Positions 38,467 through 46,743 of a DNA stretch of 64,000 nt are shown here, piece after piece (position 1 is the first letter of the stretch; every line of letters starts with the position of its first letter). Origin of the DNA: Sulfuricaulis sp. Its GTDB lineage: Bacteria; Pseudomonadota; Gammaproteobacteria; Acidiferrobacterales; Sulfurifustaceae. The notes under the pieces were generated by a model. The model had not been told where the DNA came from, did no database searches, and saw only the letters and a list, made by a program, of their open reading frames with translations. Both the position numbers and the translations under genes were made by a program. The stretch is from assembly GCF_024653915.1 (NCBI RefSeq), contig NZ_JANLGY010000006.1:1-64000 (forward strand), given 5' to 3'.

Positions 38467-40152
38467 ATGAGCGAGAACCAGCTCGAAGTCCGGTTCGGCC
38501 AGGCGAGCGAGCAGGGACGGCGCGAAACCAACGACGATTTTGCCTCCATCCGCGTGTACAACGGCAGTGTCCACACTGTTGTGGCCGCGATTGCTGACGG
38601 CGTGAGCGGCGCCGGTGGCAGGCCAGCCGCTGAAACTACAGTGCGCGGTTTTCTCGACGGCTTTCAGGGCGAACCGGCCACGCTTACGGTGGAGCGTGCC
38701 GCCAGCCGTGTGCTCGCCGCGTTGAACCGCTGGGTGCATGCCCAAGGCCAGCAGGATGTCCTGCGACGCGGCATGTTGACTACTTTTACTGCCGCCATTC
38801 TGCGCGGCCGGCGTCTGCACTCCGTGCATGTCGGCGACACACGCACTTACCGATTACGCGATGGCGTGCTCACGCTCCTGACCCGCGACCACACCCGTGA
38901 CCATCCGGATATGCGGCACGTGCTGGTGCGTGCCGTGGGGTTGGAGGAAAGCGTGCGTGCCGATTACAGCGCCTGGGATTTGATCCCGCACGATCGCTAT
39001 CTGCTGTGCTGTGACGGTGTTCATGCCACGCTCAAGAACGACCGCTTGCAGCAATTGCTGGTGGAGCGCACCGCGCCGGACGAAGTGGCGAGCCGCATTG
39101 TGACCGCGGCGCTTGAGGCCGGCAGTCACGACAACGCCACGGCCGTGGTGCTCGATGTCCTCGCGGTGCCGGCCGCTGACCGGCTCGACCTCGAAGCGCT
39201 GGTAGCCGATCTGCCAATTCTGGAGTTGCCCAAGGTGGGGGAGACGGTGGACGGGTTCCAACTCGAGGAGCAGGTATCGGACGGCCGCTACAGCCGGCTG
39301 TTCCGCGCCGAGGACACCGTGAGCCAGCGCGAAGTGATCGTGAAGTTTCCGCACCCGCGCGTGATCGCGGAGGCCGCCTACCGCAACGCCTTTGTGCGCG
39401 AGGCTTGGGTGGCCTCGCAGGTGCGCAGCCCCTATATCAGCGAGGTGATCGAGCTTCCCATCGGACGCCAAACACGACTGTATTCGGTGATGCCGTTTTA
39501 CAAGGGGGAGACGCTCGAACAACGTCTCAAGCGCGCACCGCGCGTGGCGCTCGAAGAGGGTGTGCGCATCGGCATATTGCTGGCCAAGGCGGTGTATGCG
39601 CTTAACCGGCGTTACATCGTACACCGCGATATCAAACCGGATAATGTCATGCTCGCGACCGATGGCAGTCTGCGATTGCTGGATCTGGGTGTGGCGCGCC
39701 TGCCGGGACTGGAGGCAGCACCGGACGAAGCCATCCCCGGCACGCCGAGTTACATGGCGCCGGAATTGTTCGACGGCCAGGCGGGTGACGAGCGCTCCGA
39801 TCTCTACGCGCTCGGCGTCACGCTCTATCGCCTGTTCAGCGGTCACTATCCGTATGGCGAGGTCGAGCCCTTCTCGCGCCCGCGTTTCACGAAGCGCATA
39901 CCACTCAGTCAGTATCGCCCCGACCTGCCGGCTTGGCTGGATGCGTTGCTGGAGCGCGCCACCGCCGTCGATCCGGCGCAGCGACTGGGCGATGCCATGG
40001 AACTCGCCATTGAGCTCGAGCACAGCCTGGCGCACGCGCCGCGTGTCGTGGTACAGCGCCAGTCATTTTACGAACGCAATCCACTGCGCTTCTGGAAGAT
40101 TGTTTCGCTGTTGCTTCTTTTGGCATTGCTGATTTCGCTCGCGTTGAATTAA
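38467..40152 (+). CDS. PP2C phosphatase - Ser/Thr kinase fusion of the nitrate cluster
   Basis: A 561-aa membrane-anchored signalling protein. The N-terminal PP2C phosphatase (residues about 1-240) keeps its metal ligands in RRETNDDF, AIADGVSGAGG, HVGDTRTYRL, LLCCDGVHATL and GSHDNATAVV. A Hanks-type kinase (about 255-530) follows, with VIVKFPHPRV (lysine), YIVHRDIKPDNVML (catalytic loop), RLLDLGVARL (DLG variant of DFG) and GTPSYMAPELF. One C-terminal transmembrane helix (FWKIVSLLLLLALLISLAL) anchors it with both domains in the cytoplasm. It lies between transporter and nitrite reductase, as in P. aeruginosa; its substrate is unknown. Confidence 0.92.
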   Translation: MSENQLEVRFGQASEQGRRETNDDFASIRVYNGSVHTVVAAIADGVSGAGGRPAAETTVRGFLDGFQGEPATLTVERAASRVLAALNRWVHAQGQQDVLRRGMLTTFTAAILRGRRLHSVHVGDTRTYRLRDGVLTLLTRDHTRDHPDMRHVLVRAVGLEESVRADYSAWDLIPHDRYLLCCDGVHATLKNDRLQQLLVERTAPDEVASRIVTAALEAGSHDNATAVVLDVLAVPAADRLDLEALVADLPILELPKVGETVDGFQLEEQVSDGRYSRLFRAEDTVSQREVIVKFPHPRVIAEAAYRNAFVREAWVASQVRSPYISEVIELPIGRQTRLYSVMPFYKGETLEQRLKRAPRVALEEGVRIGILLAKAVYALNRRYIVHRDIKPDNVMLATDGSLRLLDLGVARLPGLEAAPDEAIPGTPSYMAPELFDGQAGDERSDLYALGVTLYRLFSGHYPYGEVEPFSRPRFTKRIPLSQYRPDLPAWLDALLERATAVDPAQRLGDAMELAIELEHSLAHAPRVVVQRQSFYERNPLRFWKIVSLLLLLALLISLALN

Positions 40153-40164
40153 CACACTCGGTTT

Positions 40165-40201
40165 TGGTGCAGGGAAAAATGCTTTGCACCACGATGGTTC
40201 T
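40165..40201 (+). promoter_or_regulatory. NtrC-like enhancer site upstream of nirB
   Basis: TGGTGCA (40165-40171) and TGCACCA (40185-40191) form a 7-bp inverted repeat. The second continues as TGCACCACGATGGTTCT (40185-40201), which resembles the NtrC dyad TGCACCA-N3-TGGTGCA at 12 of 14 defined positions. It lies about 70-110 bp upstream of the sigma-54 promoter at 40274. NtrC binding is inferred; the inverted repeat could also act as a weak hairpin after the kinase gene. Confidence 0.5.
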
Positions 40202-40273
40202 TTGCATCCCGTCTGCTGCCTCTATCCCGTATTATTTACTATACATATCAGCAACTTAATAAAATGCTGATAC

Positions 40274-40289
40274 TGGCACATCGATTGCT
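40274..40289 (+). promoter_or_regulatory. Sigma-54 promoter of nirB
   Basis: TGGCACATCGATTGCT matches 11 of the 12 defined positions of the RpoN consensus, with GG and GC ten bases apart. The start of transcription is expected near 40300. An ATG at 40297 would fall at or before it, so the start at 40327 is preferred for nirB. Confidence 0.8.
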
Positions 40290-40326
40290 CTAGAGCATGG
40301 ATGAATCTGTGTCTCTGGAGAAGCTG

Positions 40327-42765
40327 ATGAAAGAAAAACTGGTCGTGGTCGGCAACGGCATGGCCGGCATGCGTGCGGTCGAGGAGTTGCTCAAGCTCGC
40401 GCCGGACAAGTACGCCATCACCGTGTTCGGCGCCGAACCGCACCCGAACTACAATCGCATCCTGCTCTCGCCGGTGCTGACCGGCGAAAAGCAGTTCGGC
40501 GAAATCCTGCTTAACGAAGATGCCTGGTACGCCGAGCACGGCATCGCCCTGCACAAGGGCAAGACCGTGGTCGAGATCAACCGTCGCCAGCGGCAAGTAA
40601 AAGCGTCCGATGGCACCACGGCCGTTTACGATCGGTTGCTGCTCGCAACCGGTTCCAATCCGTTCATGTTGCCGGTGCCGGGCAAGGATTTGCCGGGCGT
40701 GATCGGCTTCCGCGATTTCGCTGATGTTGAAATTATGCTCACGGCGGCGAAGGCATACCGCCATGCGGTGGTCATCGGCGGCGGGTTGCTCGGGCTCGAG
40801 GCTGCCAATGGTCTGATGAAGCAGGGCATGAAGGTCACGGTGGTGCACCTGCCGGATGTGCTCATGGAGCGCCAGCTGGATGCGCCGGCCGCGAAGATGC
40901 TCAAGAAATCGCTTGAAGACCGCGGGCTGGAATTCGTGCTCCAGGGCGTGACGCAGGAGATCATCGGCAAGAATCGGGTGCAGGGTGTGCGTCTGAAAGA
41001 TGGCCGTGAATTGACCGCCGACTTGGTAGTGATGGCAGTCGGTATCCGTCCGAATATCGAGCTGGCCAAAAAGTCCGGTCTCTATTGCGAGCGCGGCGTG
41101 GTGGTGAGCGATACCATGCAGACTTATGACCCGGCGGTGTACGCGGTCGGCGAATGCGTGCAGCACCGCGGCCAGACCTACGGGCTGGTGGCGCCACTGT
41201 TCGAGCAGGCCAAGGTCTGCGCCAATCATCTCGCCCACTTCGGCATCTCGCGCTACGAGGGTTCGATTACCTCGACCAAGCTCAAGGTCACCGGCATCGA
41301 CCTGTTCTCGGCCGGCAATTTCTCCGGCGGCGCCGATACCGAAGAGATCGTGCTGCAGGACGCCGGCGCCGGCATGTACAAGAAGGTGGTGCTCAAGGAC
41401 AACCGCATCCAGGGCGCCGTGATGTACGGCGACACCATGGACGGCGCCTGGTATTTCCAGCTGATGCGCGATGGCACCGATGTCTCGAACCTGCGCGACA
41501 AGCTGCTGTTCGGCCAGGCGCACTTGGGCAATGCCGGTCACGGCGATATCAAGAGCCGCGTGGCGGCGATGGCCGACAGCACCGAGATCTGCGGCTGCAA
41601 CGGCGTGTGCAAGGGCACGATCGTCAAGACGATTGTCGATAAGAAACTCTTCACTCTCGAAGAAGTGCGCGCCCACACCAAGGCCTCCAGCTCCTGCGGT
41701 TCGTGCACCGGCCTGGTCGAGAACCTGCTGGCCGCGACGCTCGGCGGCGATTATTCCACCGCGCCGAAAAAGAAACCGATGTGTCCGTGTACCGAACACA
41801 CGCACGACGACGTGCGTCAGGCGATCCGCGCTCAGAACCTGAAAACCATACCGGCGTTGTTCAAGGCGCTGGAATGGAAAACGCCGGATGGTTGCAACAA
41901 GTGTCGCCCGGCGCTGAATTTCTATCTGCTGGTGGCGTGGCCCGGTGAATACGTGGACGACAACCAGTCGCGCTTCATCAACGAGCGTGCGCATGCCAAC
42001 ATCCAGAAGGACGGTACCTATTCGGTGATTCCGCGCATATGGGGCGGCGAGACCACACCGGCCGAGTTGCGCGCGCTGGCCGAAATTGCCGAGAAATATG
42101 AAGTCCCGACGGTGCACATCACCGGCGGCCAGCGTATCGATTTTCTCGGCGTGCCGAAGGAAACGTTGCCGGCCATGTGGGGCGACCTGAGCCGGGCCGG
42201 GTTTGTTTCCGGCCACGCCTATGGCAAGGCGATTCGCACCGTGAAGACCTGTGTCGGCAAGACCTGGTGCCGCTTCGGCACCCAGGATTCGACCAGCATG
42301 GGCATCGATCTGGAAAAGATGGCCTGGGGTTCGTGGACGCCACACAAGTTCAAGCTCGCCGTGTCCGGCTGCCCGCGCAACTGTGCCGAGGCCACGATTA
42401 AAGATTTTGGCGTGGTGTGCGTGGATTCCGGTTACGAGCTGCATGTCGGCGGTAACGGCGGCGTGAAAGTGCGCGCCACCGATTTCCTGTGCGCGGTGAA
42501 AACCCCGGAAGAGGTGAAGGAGTATTGCGCCGCCTTCCTGCAGGTGTATCGCGAGGAGGGACATTATCTGGAACGCACCGCGCCGTGGGTGGAGCGCGTT
42601 GGACTCAGCTATATCAAGCAGCGTGTGGTGGAAGATACCGTGGGGCGTAAGGCGCTCACCGGGCGTTTCCTGCACTCGCAGAAATTCGCGCAGATCGATC
42701 CGTGGGCGCAACGCGCCAAGGGTGCGGACAAGCACGAGTTCATCCCGCTCAAGATGGTGGGTTAA
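40327..42765 (+). CDS. nirB: NAD(P)H-dependent nitrite reductase large subunit
   Basis: An 812-aa cytoplasmic enzyme reducing nitrite to ammonium. FAD-binding VVVGNGMAGMRAVEEL is at the N-terminus, and NAD(P)H-binding VVIGGGLLGLEAANGL near residue 150. The BFD-type 2Fe-2S cysteines are in CGCNGVCKG and SCGSCTGLVENLL. The sulfite/nitrite reductase domain binds siroheme and 4Fe-4S through CVGKTWCRFG and GCPRNCAEATIKDFG. ATG 40327 has a GGAG site and follows the predicted transcription start. It acts with NirD. Confidence 0.95.
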   Translation: MKEKLVVVGNGMAGMRAVEELLKLAPDKYAITVFGAEPHPNYNRILLSPVLTGEKQFGEILLNEDAWYAEHGIALHKGKTVVEINRRQRQVKASDGTTAVYDRLLLATGSNPFMLPVPGKDLPGVIGFRDFADVEIMLTAAKAYRHAVVIGGGLLGLEAANGLMKQGMKVTVVHLPDVLMERQLDAPAAKMLKKSLEDRGLEFVLQGVTQEIIGKNRVQGVRLKDGRELTADLVVMAVGIRPNIELAKKSGLYCERGVVVSDTMQTYDPAVYAVGECVQHRGQTYGLVAPLFEQAKVCANHLAHFGISRYEGSITSTKLKVTGIDLFSAGNFSGGADTEEIVLQDAGAGMYKKVVLKDNRIQGAVMYGDTMDGAWYFQLMRDGTDVSNLRDKLLFGQAHLGNAGHGDIKSRVAAMADSTEICGCNGVCKGTIVKTIVDKKLFTLEEVRAHTKASSSCGSCTGLVENLLAATLGGDYSTAPKKKPMCPCTEHTHDDVRQAIRAQNLKTIPALFKALEWKTPDGCNKCRPALNFYLLVAWPGEYVDDNQSRFINERAHANIQKDGTYSVIPRIWGGETTPAELRALAEIAEKYEVPTVHITGGQRIDFLGVPKETLPAMWGDLSRAGFVSGHAYGKAIRTVKTCVGKTWCRFGTQDSTSMGIDLEKMAWGSWTPHKFKLAVSGCPRNCAEATIKDFGVVCVDSGYELHVGGNGGVKVRATDFLCAVKTPEEVKEYCAAFLQVYREEGHYLERTAPWVERVGLSYIKQRVVEDTVGRKALTGRFLHSQKFAQIDPWAQRAKGADKHEFIPLKMVG

Positions 42766-42770
42766 TAAAT

Positions 42771-42848
42771 GTAGGGTGGGTTAGGCCCGCAGGGCCGTAA
42801 CCCGCCGATCAAGTTGTGTAGCCCGGATGAAGCGAAGCGCAATCCGGG
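42771..42848. repeat. Dispersed intergenic repeat between nirB and nirD
   Basis: Two hairpin elements stand side by side. The first (42771-42807) contains GTAGGGTGGGTTAGGCCCGC and its return arm GGGCCGTAACCCGCC. The second (about 42818-42848) is TAGCCCGGATGAAGCGAAGC followed by GCAATCCGGG. Both belong to sequence types often found between genes of environmental proteobacteria. A related element lies at 48226-48296. Confidence 0.75.
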
Positions 42849-42862
42849 AATCCGAGGACGAC

Positions 42863-43219
42863 ATGCAGACAACGGCAAAGAAACAAATGAACGACTGGAT
42901 CCAAATCGGAATCCTCGATGACATTCCGCGCCAGGGTGCGCGCGTGGTGCGGCGGGTGGACGGCGACATCGCCGTGTTCCGCACGCTCAACGATGAAGTG
43001 TTCGCGCTGCGCGACAAGTGCCCGCACAAGGGCGGGCCGCTGTCGCAGGGCATCGTGCACGGCAACAAGGTCGCCTGCCCGCTGCACGACTGGAAAATCA
43101 ATCTCGACACCGGGCTGGCGGTGGCGCCGGACGCAGGCTGCGCCGCGCGCTTTCCGGTGCGCATCGATGGCGGCAAGGTGTTCCTCTCGCTGATCCCTGT
43201 GGAAGGCAGTGATAAGTGA
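42863..43219 (+). CDS. nirD: Nitrite reductase small subunit (Rieske type)
   Basis: A 118-aa protein with an intact Rieske 2Fe-2S site: CPHKGGPLSQG (about residues 52-62) and CPLHDWKINLDTG (about 71-83), i.e. C-x-H and C-x2-H. It is the electron-transfer partner of NirB. ATG 42863 (MQTTAKKQMNDWIQIG) is preferred because GAGGACG precedes it; an upstream in-frame ATG at 42827 would lie within the repeat element. An ATG at 42887 is also possible. Confidence 0.92.
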   Translation: MQTTAKKQMNDWIQIGILDDIPRQGARVVRRVDGDIAVFRTLNDEVFALRDKCPHKGGPLSQGIVHGNKVACPLHDWKINLDTGLAVAPDAGCAARFPVRIDGGKVFLSLIPVEGSDK

Positions 43220-43273
43220 TTAGTGGTAAGTGCTTAGTTGTGGTGCGCGTAACGCGCTCATTTACTTATCACT
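43208..43273. repeat. Long inverted repeat between nirD and nasC
   Basis: Perfect 10-bp outer arms AGTGATAAGT (43208-43217) and ACTTATCACT (43264-43273) enclose an inner dyad GCGCGT/ACGCGC around 43250. The left arm overlaps the nirD stop codon. It looks like a mobile hairpin-type repeat inserted in the operon; it could attenuate expression of the reductase gene downstream. Confidence 0.65.
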
Positions 43274-43299
43274 CAACACTCATAACTTAGAACTGGCTA

Positions 43300-45966
43300 A
43301 TGAATGAGACCCGCACCACCTGTCCCTACTGCGGCGTCGGCTGCGGCGTACTGGCGCGGGTGGCGGACGACGGCGCGGTCAGCGTCGCCGGTGATTCGCA
43401 GCATCCGGCTAACTTCGGACGTTTGTGCTCCAAGGGCGTGGCGCTGGCCGATACCCTCGACCCGGCGACGCGCCTGCTGCACCCGCAAGTCAACAGCGAG
43501 CGGGTGAGTTGGGACACGGCGCTCGATACCGTCGCTGCCGGCATCCGCACCGCCGTGCAAAAGCATGGCCCGGACTCGGTGGCGTTCTACGTCTCGGGAC
43601 AATTGCTCACGGAAGATTATTATGTCGCCAACAAGCTGATGAAGGGCTTCCTCGGCAGCGCCAATATCGACACCAATTCGCGCCTGTGCATGGCCTCGGC
43701 GGTGGCCGGCCACAAGCGCGCCTTCGGCTCCGACACCGTGCCCGGGTGTTACGAAGATCTGGAACGCGCCAAGCTGGTGGTGCTGGTGGGTTCGAACGTC
43801 GCCTGGTGCCACCCGGTGCTGTACCAGCGGCTGGTGCAGGCGCGTGAGAAACATCCGGAGCTGCGCGTGGTGCTGATCGACCCGCGCCGCACCGCCAGCG
43901 CCGATCTCGCCGATCAGCATCTGGCATTGTGTCCCGGCACCGATGGCGTGTTGTTCAATGGCCTGCTGGTTTATCTCCGCGATCACGACGAAACGCATTC
44001 ACTGTTCGTCGCCAACCATACCGAGGGCGCGGATGAAGCACTGGCCGCTGCGCGCGTCAGCAGCCCGGATGTCGCCAGCGTGGCCGAACAATGCGGGCTC
44101 AGCGCCACGCAGGTTACGGAGTTCTTCGATCTGTTCGCGCGTACCGAACGGGTGGTGACGCTGTTCTCGCAGGGCGTGAACCAGTCAACGAGCGGCACCG
44201 ACAAGGTCAATGCCATCATCAACTGCCATTTACTCACTGGCCGCATCGGCCGCCCCGGCATGGGCCCGTTCTCGCTCACCGGCCAGCCGAATGCCATGGG
44301 CGGGCGCGAGGTCGGCGGGCTGGCCAACCAGTTGGCCGCGCACTTTGATCTTGAGTCCCGGGAACATCGCGCCCAGGTGCAGGAATTCTGGAAGGCCCCG
44401 ACCATCGCAGCACTTCCCGGCCTCAAGGCCGTGGACCTGTTCCACGCCGTGGAGCAGGGCAAGATCAAGGTGCTGTGGATCATGGCCACCAACCCGGCAG
44501 TGAGCCTGCCGGATGCGCAACAGGTACGGCGCGCGCTGGAACACTGCGAGCTGGTGGTCGTTTCCGACTGCGTGCGACACACCGACACCACGCGCTATGC
44601 GCATGTGCTATTGCCGGCCGCGGCCTGGGGCGAGAAGGAAGGCACGGTCACCAATTCCGAGCGGCGCATCTCGCGCCAGCGCGCATTCCTGAAACCGTTG
44701 GGCGAGGCGCAGCCGGACTGGTGGATGGTGGCGCAGGTGGCCAAACGCCTCGGGCATGGCGCCGCCTTCGACTACCCGAATGCCGCCGCCATCTTCCGCG
44801 AACATGCGGCGCTCTCGGCGCTGGCCAATGACGGCTCGCGCGATTTCGATCTCTCCGGTCTCGCCGATGTGAGCGACGCGGACTATGCGCAACTGGCACC
44901 GGTGCAGTGGCCGGTGACGCGCGCCACACCGAAAGGCACGGCGCGCCTGTTCGGCGACGGCGCGTTTTTCACACCCAGCCGACGTGCGCGCTTCTTGGCC
45001 ATCACGCCGCGACCACCGGCGCACCCGACAGATACGCAGTATCCGCTGGTGCTCAACACCGGCCGGGTGCGCGATCACTGGCACACGCTTACACGCACCG
45101 GCCTGGCAGCGCGGTTGTCGGCGCATACCATCGAACCCTGTATGGAGATCCACCCGCAGGACGCCGTGAGCTTTGGCGTGGCCGACGGCGCGCTGGCGCG
45201 GGTGGCATCGAAATGGGGCCAGTCGACAGTGCGCGTGCGCGTGACGGACACGCAACGGCGCGGATCGGTATTCGTGCCCATGCACTGGAACGACCAGTTC
45301 GGCAGCAGCGGTTGCATCGACGCGGTGGTAAACCCGGCCACCGACCCGGTCTCCGGTGAACCAGAATTCAAGCACACGCCAGTGCGTGTCGAGCCATTGA
45401 ATCCAAAGTGGTACGGTTTTCTGCTATCCCGCCGCCAGCTGATCCCGGGTACGGCGACGTACTGGACCGCCGCGCGCGGGGCGAATCTCTGGCGCTACGA
45501 GCTCGCCGGCGACGAACTACCGCAAGACTGGGCCACGGCGGCCCGCACCGTGTTATGCGCGCAGGATGAGAAGGTTGAATGGAGCGAATATTTCGACAAG
45601 ACCGCGCGTCGCTACCGCGCCGCGCGTCTGACCCAAGGGAAACTCGAAAGCTGCATCTTCATTGGTCCGAACCCGGAACTCCCACCACGCGACTGGCTCG
45701 CCGGCCTGTTCGCGCTGGAGGCGCTCGACACCCCCACCCGCGCCGGACTTCTGGCCGGCCTCCCGCCCAAGGGCAGCCGCGAGAGTGGCCGTCAGGTGTG
45801 CGCTTGCTTTGGCGTTGGTGAGGTCGCGATTCTAGAAGCCATTCAGTCCGGGTGTGCGACCGCCGCGGATATCGGCGCACGCCTCAAGGCCGGCACAAAC
45901 TGCGGTTCCTGCCTGCCGGAACTCAAGGCGCTGCTGGCGCAGCAAGATGCCAGAAAGACAGCCTGA
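43300..45966 (+). CDS. nasC: Assimilatory nitrate reductase catalytic subunit
   Basis: An 888-aa cytoplasmic molybdoenzyme reducing nitrate to nitrite. The N-terminal 4Fe-4S ligands are CPYCGVGCG and the later cysteine of GRLCSKGVAL. Molybdopterin-guanine-dinucleotide binding regions include DTNSRLCMASAVAGHKRAFG and VGSNVAWCHPVLYQRL. A C-terminal BFD-like 2Fe-2S domain, CACFGVGEVAILEAI ... GTNCGSCLPELKALL, is typical of the NasA/NarB type with its own electron-entry module. No TAT signal, as expected. ATG 43300 follows a repeat element. A diverged dehydrogenase gene end follows the stop after 10 bp. Confidence 0.95.
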   Translation: MNETRTTCPYCGVGCGVLARVADDGAVSVAGDSQHPANFGRLCSKGVALADTLDPATRLLHPQVNSERVSWDTALDTVAAGIRTAVQKHGPDSVAFYVSGQLLTEDYYVANKLMKGFLGSANIDTNSRLCMASAVAGHKRAFGSDTVPGCYEDLERAKLVVLVGSNVAWCHPVLYQRLVQAREKHPELRVVLIDPRRTASADLADQHLALCPGTDGVLFNGLLVYLRDHDETHSLFVANHTEGADEALAAARVSSPDVASVAEQCGLSATQVTEFFDLFARTERVVTLFSQGVNQSTSGTDKVNAIINCHLLTGRIGRPGMGPFSLTGQPNAMGGREVGGLANQLAAHFDLESREHRAQVQEFWKAPTIAALPGLKAVDLFHAVEQGKIKVLWIMATNPAVSLPDAQQVRRALEHCELVVVSDCVRHTDTTRYAHVLLPAAAWGEKEGTVTNSERRISRQRAFLKPLGEAQPDWWMVAQVAKRLGHGAAFDYPNAAAIFREHAALSALANDGSRDFDLSGLADVSDADYAQLAPVQWPVTRATPKGTARLFGDGAFFTPSRRARFLAITPRPPAHPTDTQYPLVLNTGRVRDHWHTLTRTGLAARLSAHTIEPCMEIHPQDAVSFGVADGALARVASKWGQSTVRVRVTDTQRRGSVFVPMHWNDQFGSSGCIDAVVNPATDPVSGEPEFKHTPVRVEPLNPKWYGFLLSRRQLIPGTATYWTAARGANLWRYELAGDELPQDWATAARTVLCAQDEKVEWSEYFDKTARRYRAARLTQGKLESCIFIGPNPELPPRDWLAGLFALEALDTPTRAGLLAGLPPKGSRESGRQVCACFGVGEVAILEAIQSGCATAADIGARLKAGTNCGSCLPELKALLAQQDARKTA

Positions 45967-45976
45967 AAAGCACTGT

Positions 45977-46010
45977 GTCGGTGGATGGCGGGGATGAAAG
46001 AGTTATATGA
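45977..46010 (+). repeat. SDR 3'-end repeat, diverged copy 4
   Basis: The 34 bp read in frame as VDGGDERVI and a stop, matching the VDGGNERVI end of the aldolase/dehydrogenase. About two thirds of the bases agree with the last 34 bp of copy 1, mostly in the first half. It sits just after the nitrate reductase gene and before the second toxin-antitoxin module. The assignment rests on a short match and on the symmetric position. Confidence 0.55.
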
Positions 46011-46017
46011 GTTTTCA

Positions 46018-46043
46018 ACGCAAAGACGCAAAGGGCGCAAAGA
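46018..46043. repeat. CGCAAAG-type short repeat
   Basis: ACGCAAAGACGCAAAGGGCG followed by CAAAGA: three 8-9-nt units. It resembles one arm of the inverted repeat at 21081-21153, with A for C at the variable position. No second arm is seen nearby. Confidence 0.6.
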
Positions 46044-46165
46044 AAAACATTGGGTAGTTTATGTAGTGCAGATTAGCGCCGGTTTCAGGCGCGTAACCCG
46101 CCGGAAACCAAACGTGTTTTGGCGGTGTGTTATAGTTTGTACTTGGCCGAAAGCGAGAGTTCGAT

Positions 46166-46378
46166 ATGGCTGCCCCCAAAGACGTCATCGAAAAAGCTTT
46201 ATCCCTAAAGCCGCTTGAAAAAGCGGACTTGGTGGATCGGCTGCTGTCGAGCCTGGATCAGCCTGACGAAGCGATCACCGAGCTGTGGGCCAAGGAAGCA
46301 GAAAGCCGCCTCGATGCCTACGAAAAAGGAAAACTGAAAGCCGTTTCCCTCGAAAAAGTCTTGTCCAAATATAAATAA
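46166..46378 (+). CDS. Antitoxin of the putative addiction module component family
   Basis: A 70-aa protein with the family pattern VIEKALSLKPLEKADLVDRL, LLSSLDQPDEAITELWAKEA and ESRLDAYEKGKLKAVSLEKV, as in antitoxins paired with RelE/ParE-type toxins. Its stop TAA is immediately followed by the toxin start. Its toxin partner is interrupted, so the antitoxin may now be an orphan that still binds its own promoter or other toxins. Confidence 0.82.
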   Translation: MAAPKDVIEKALSLKPLEKADLVDRLLSSLDQPDEAITELWAKEAESRLDAYEKGKLKAVSLEKVLSKYK

Positions 46379-46672
46379 ATGAGAATTCGATTTCTCGAAA
46401 TAGCAGAAATCGAATTGGACGACGCCGTCAAGTTCTACAACCACGAATCGCCAGGATTAGGCGATGAATTCCTCACCGAATTAATGCACGCGCTGGATCG
46501 GATCGCCCGGTTTCCGGAGGCGTGGCATCCTTGCTCGAAAAGAACGCGGTGATGCCAGACCCGTCGCTTTCCTTACGGTGTCATTTATCGGCACAAGGAA
46601 GACGAAATACTGGTTGTTGCCATCGCCAATCTCCACCGCAAGCCGGATTATTGGCAGGACAGGTTGGCGTAA
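46379..46672 (+). pseudogene. RelE/ParE-family toxin gene with a premature stop
   Basis: A 97-codon reading frame is broken by TGA at 46550-46552 (codon 58). Before it reads MRIRFLEIAEIELDDAVKFY ... PEAWHPCSKRTR; after it, in the same frame, CQTRRFPYGVIYRHKEDEIL ... NLHRKPDYWQDRLA. The two halves together form a complete ParE/RelE-like toxin. The family usually has an arginine at the stop position, so a single CGA to TGA change explains it. The lost part includes the conserved RFPYGVIY and HRKPDYW motifs, so the toxin should be inactive. Confidence 0.85.
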
Positions 46673-46675
46673 AAC

Positions 46676-46743
46676 GCGGTCCGCTGTTCGCCAAGACTAC
46701 TGCCGCGCAGGCGCCGGTGGATGGGGGAATGAGCGGGTGATCT
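46676..46743 (+). repeat. SDR 3'-end repeat, copy 3
   Basis: A 68-bp fragment matching the last part of the aldolase/dehydrogenase gene (RGPLFAKTTAAQAPVDGG), with a one-base deletion near 46726 that shifts the frame. It starts three bases after the stop of the broken toxin. It is the right-hand counterpart of copy 2, which also follows a toxin gene. Confidence 0.88.

Noticed and set aside
40222-42735. Minus-strand open frame of 837 codons opposite nirB
   Set aside because: It mirrors nirB almost exactly, arises from high third-position G+C and shows no domain.
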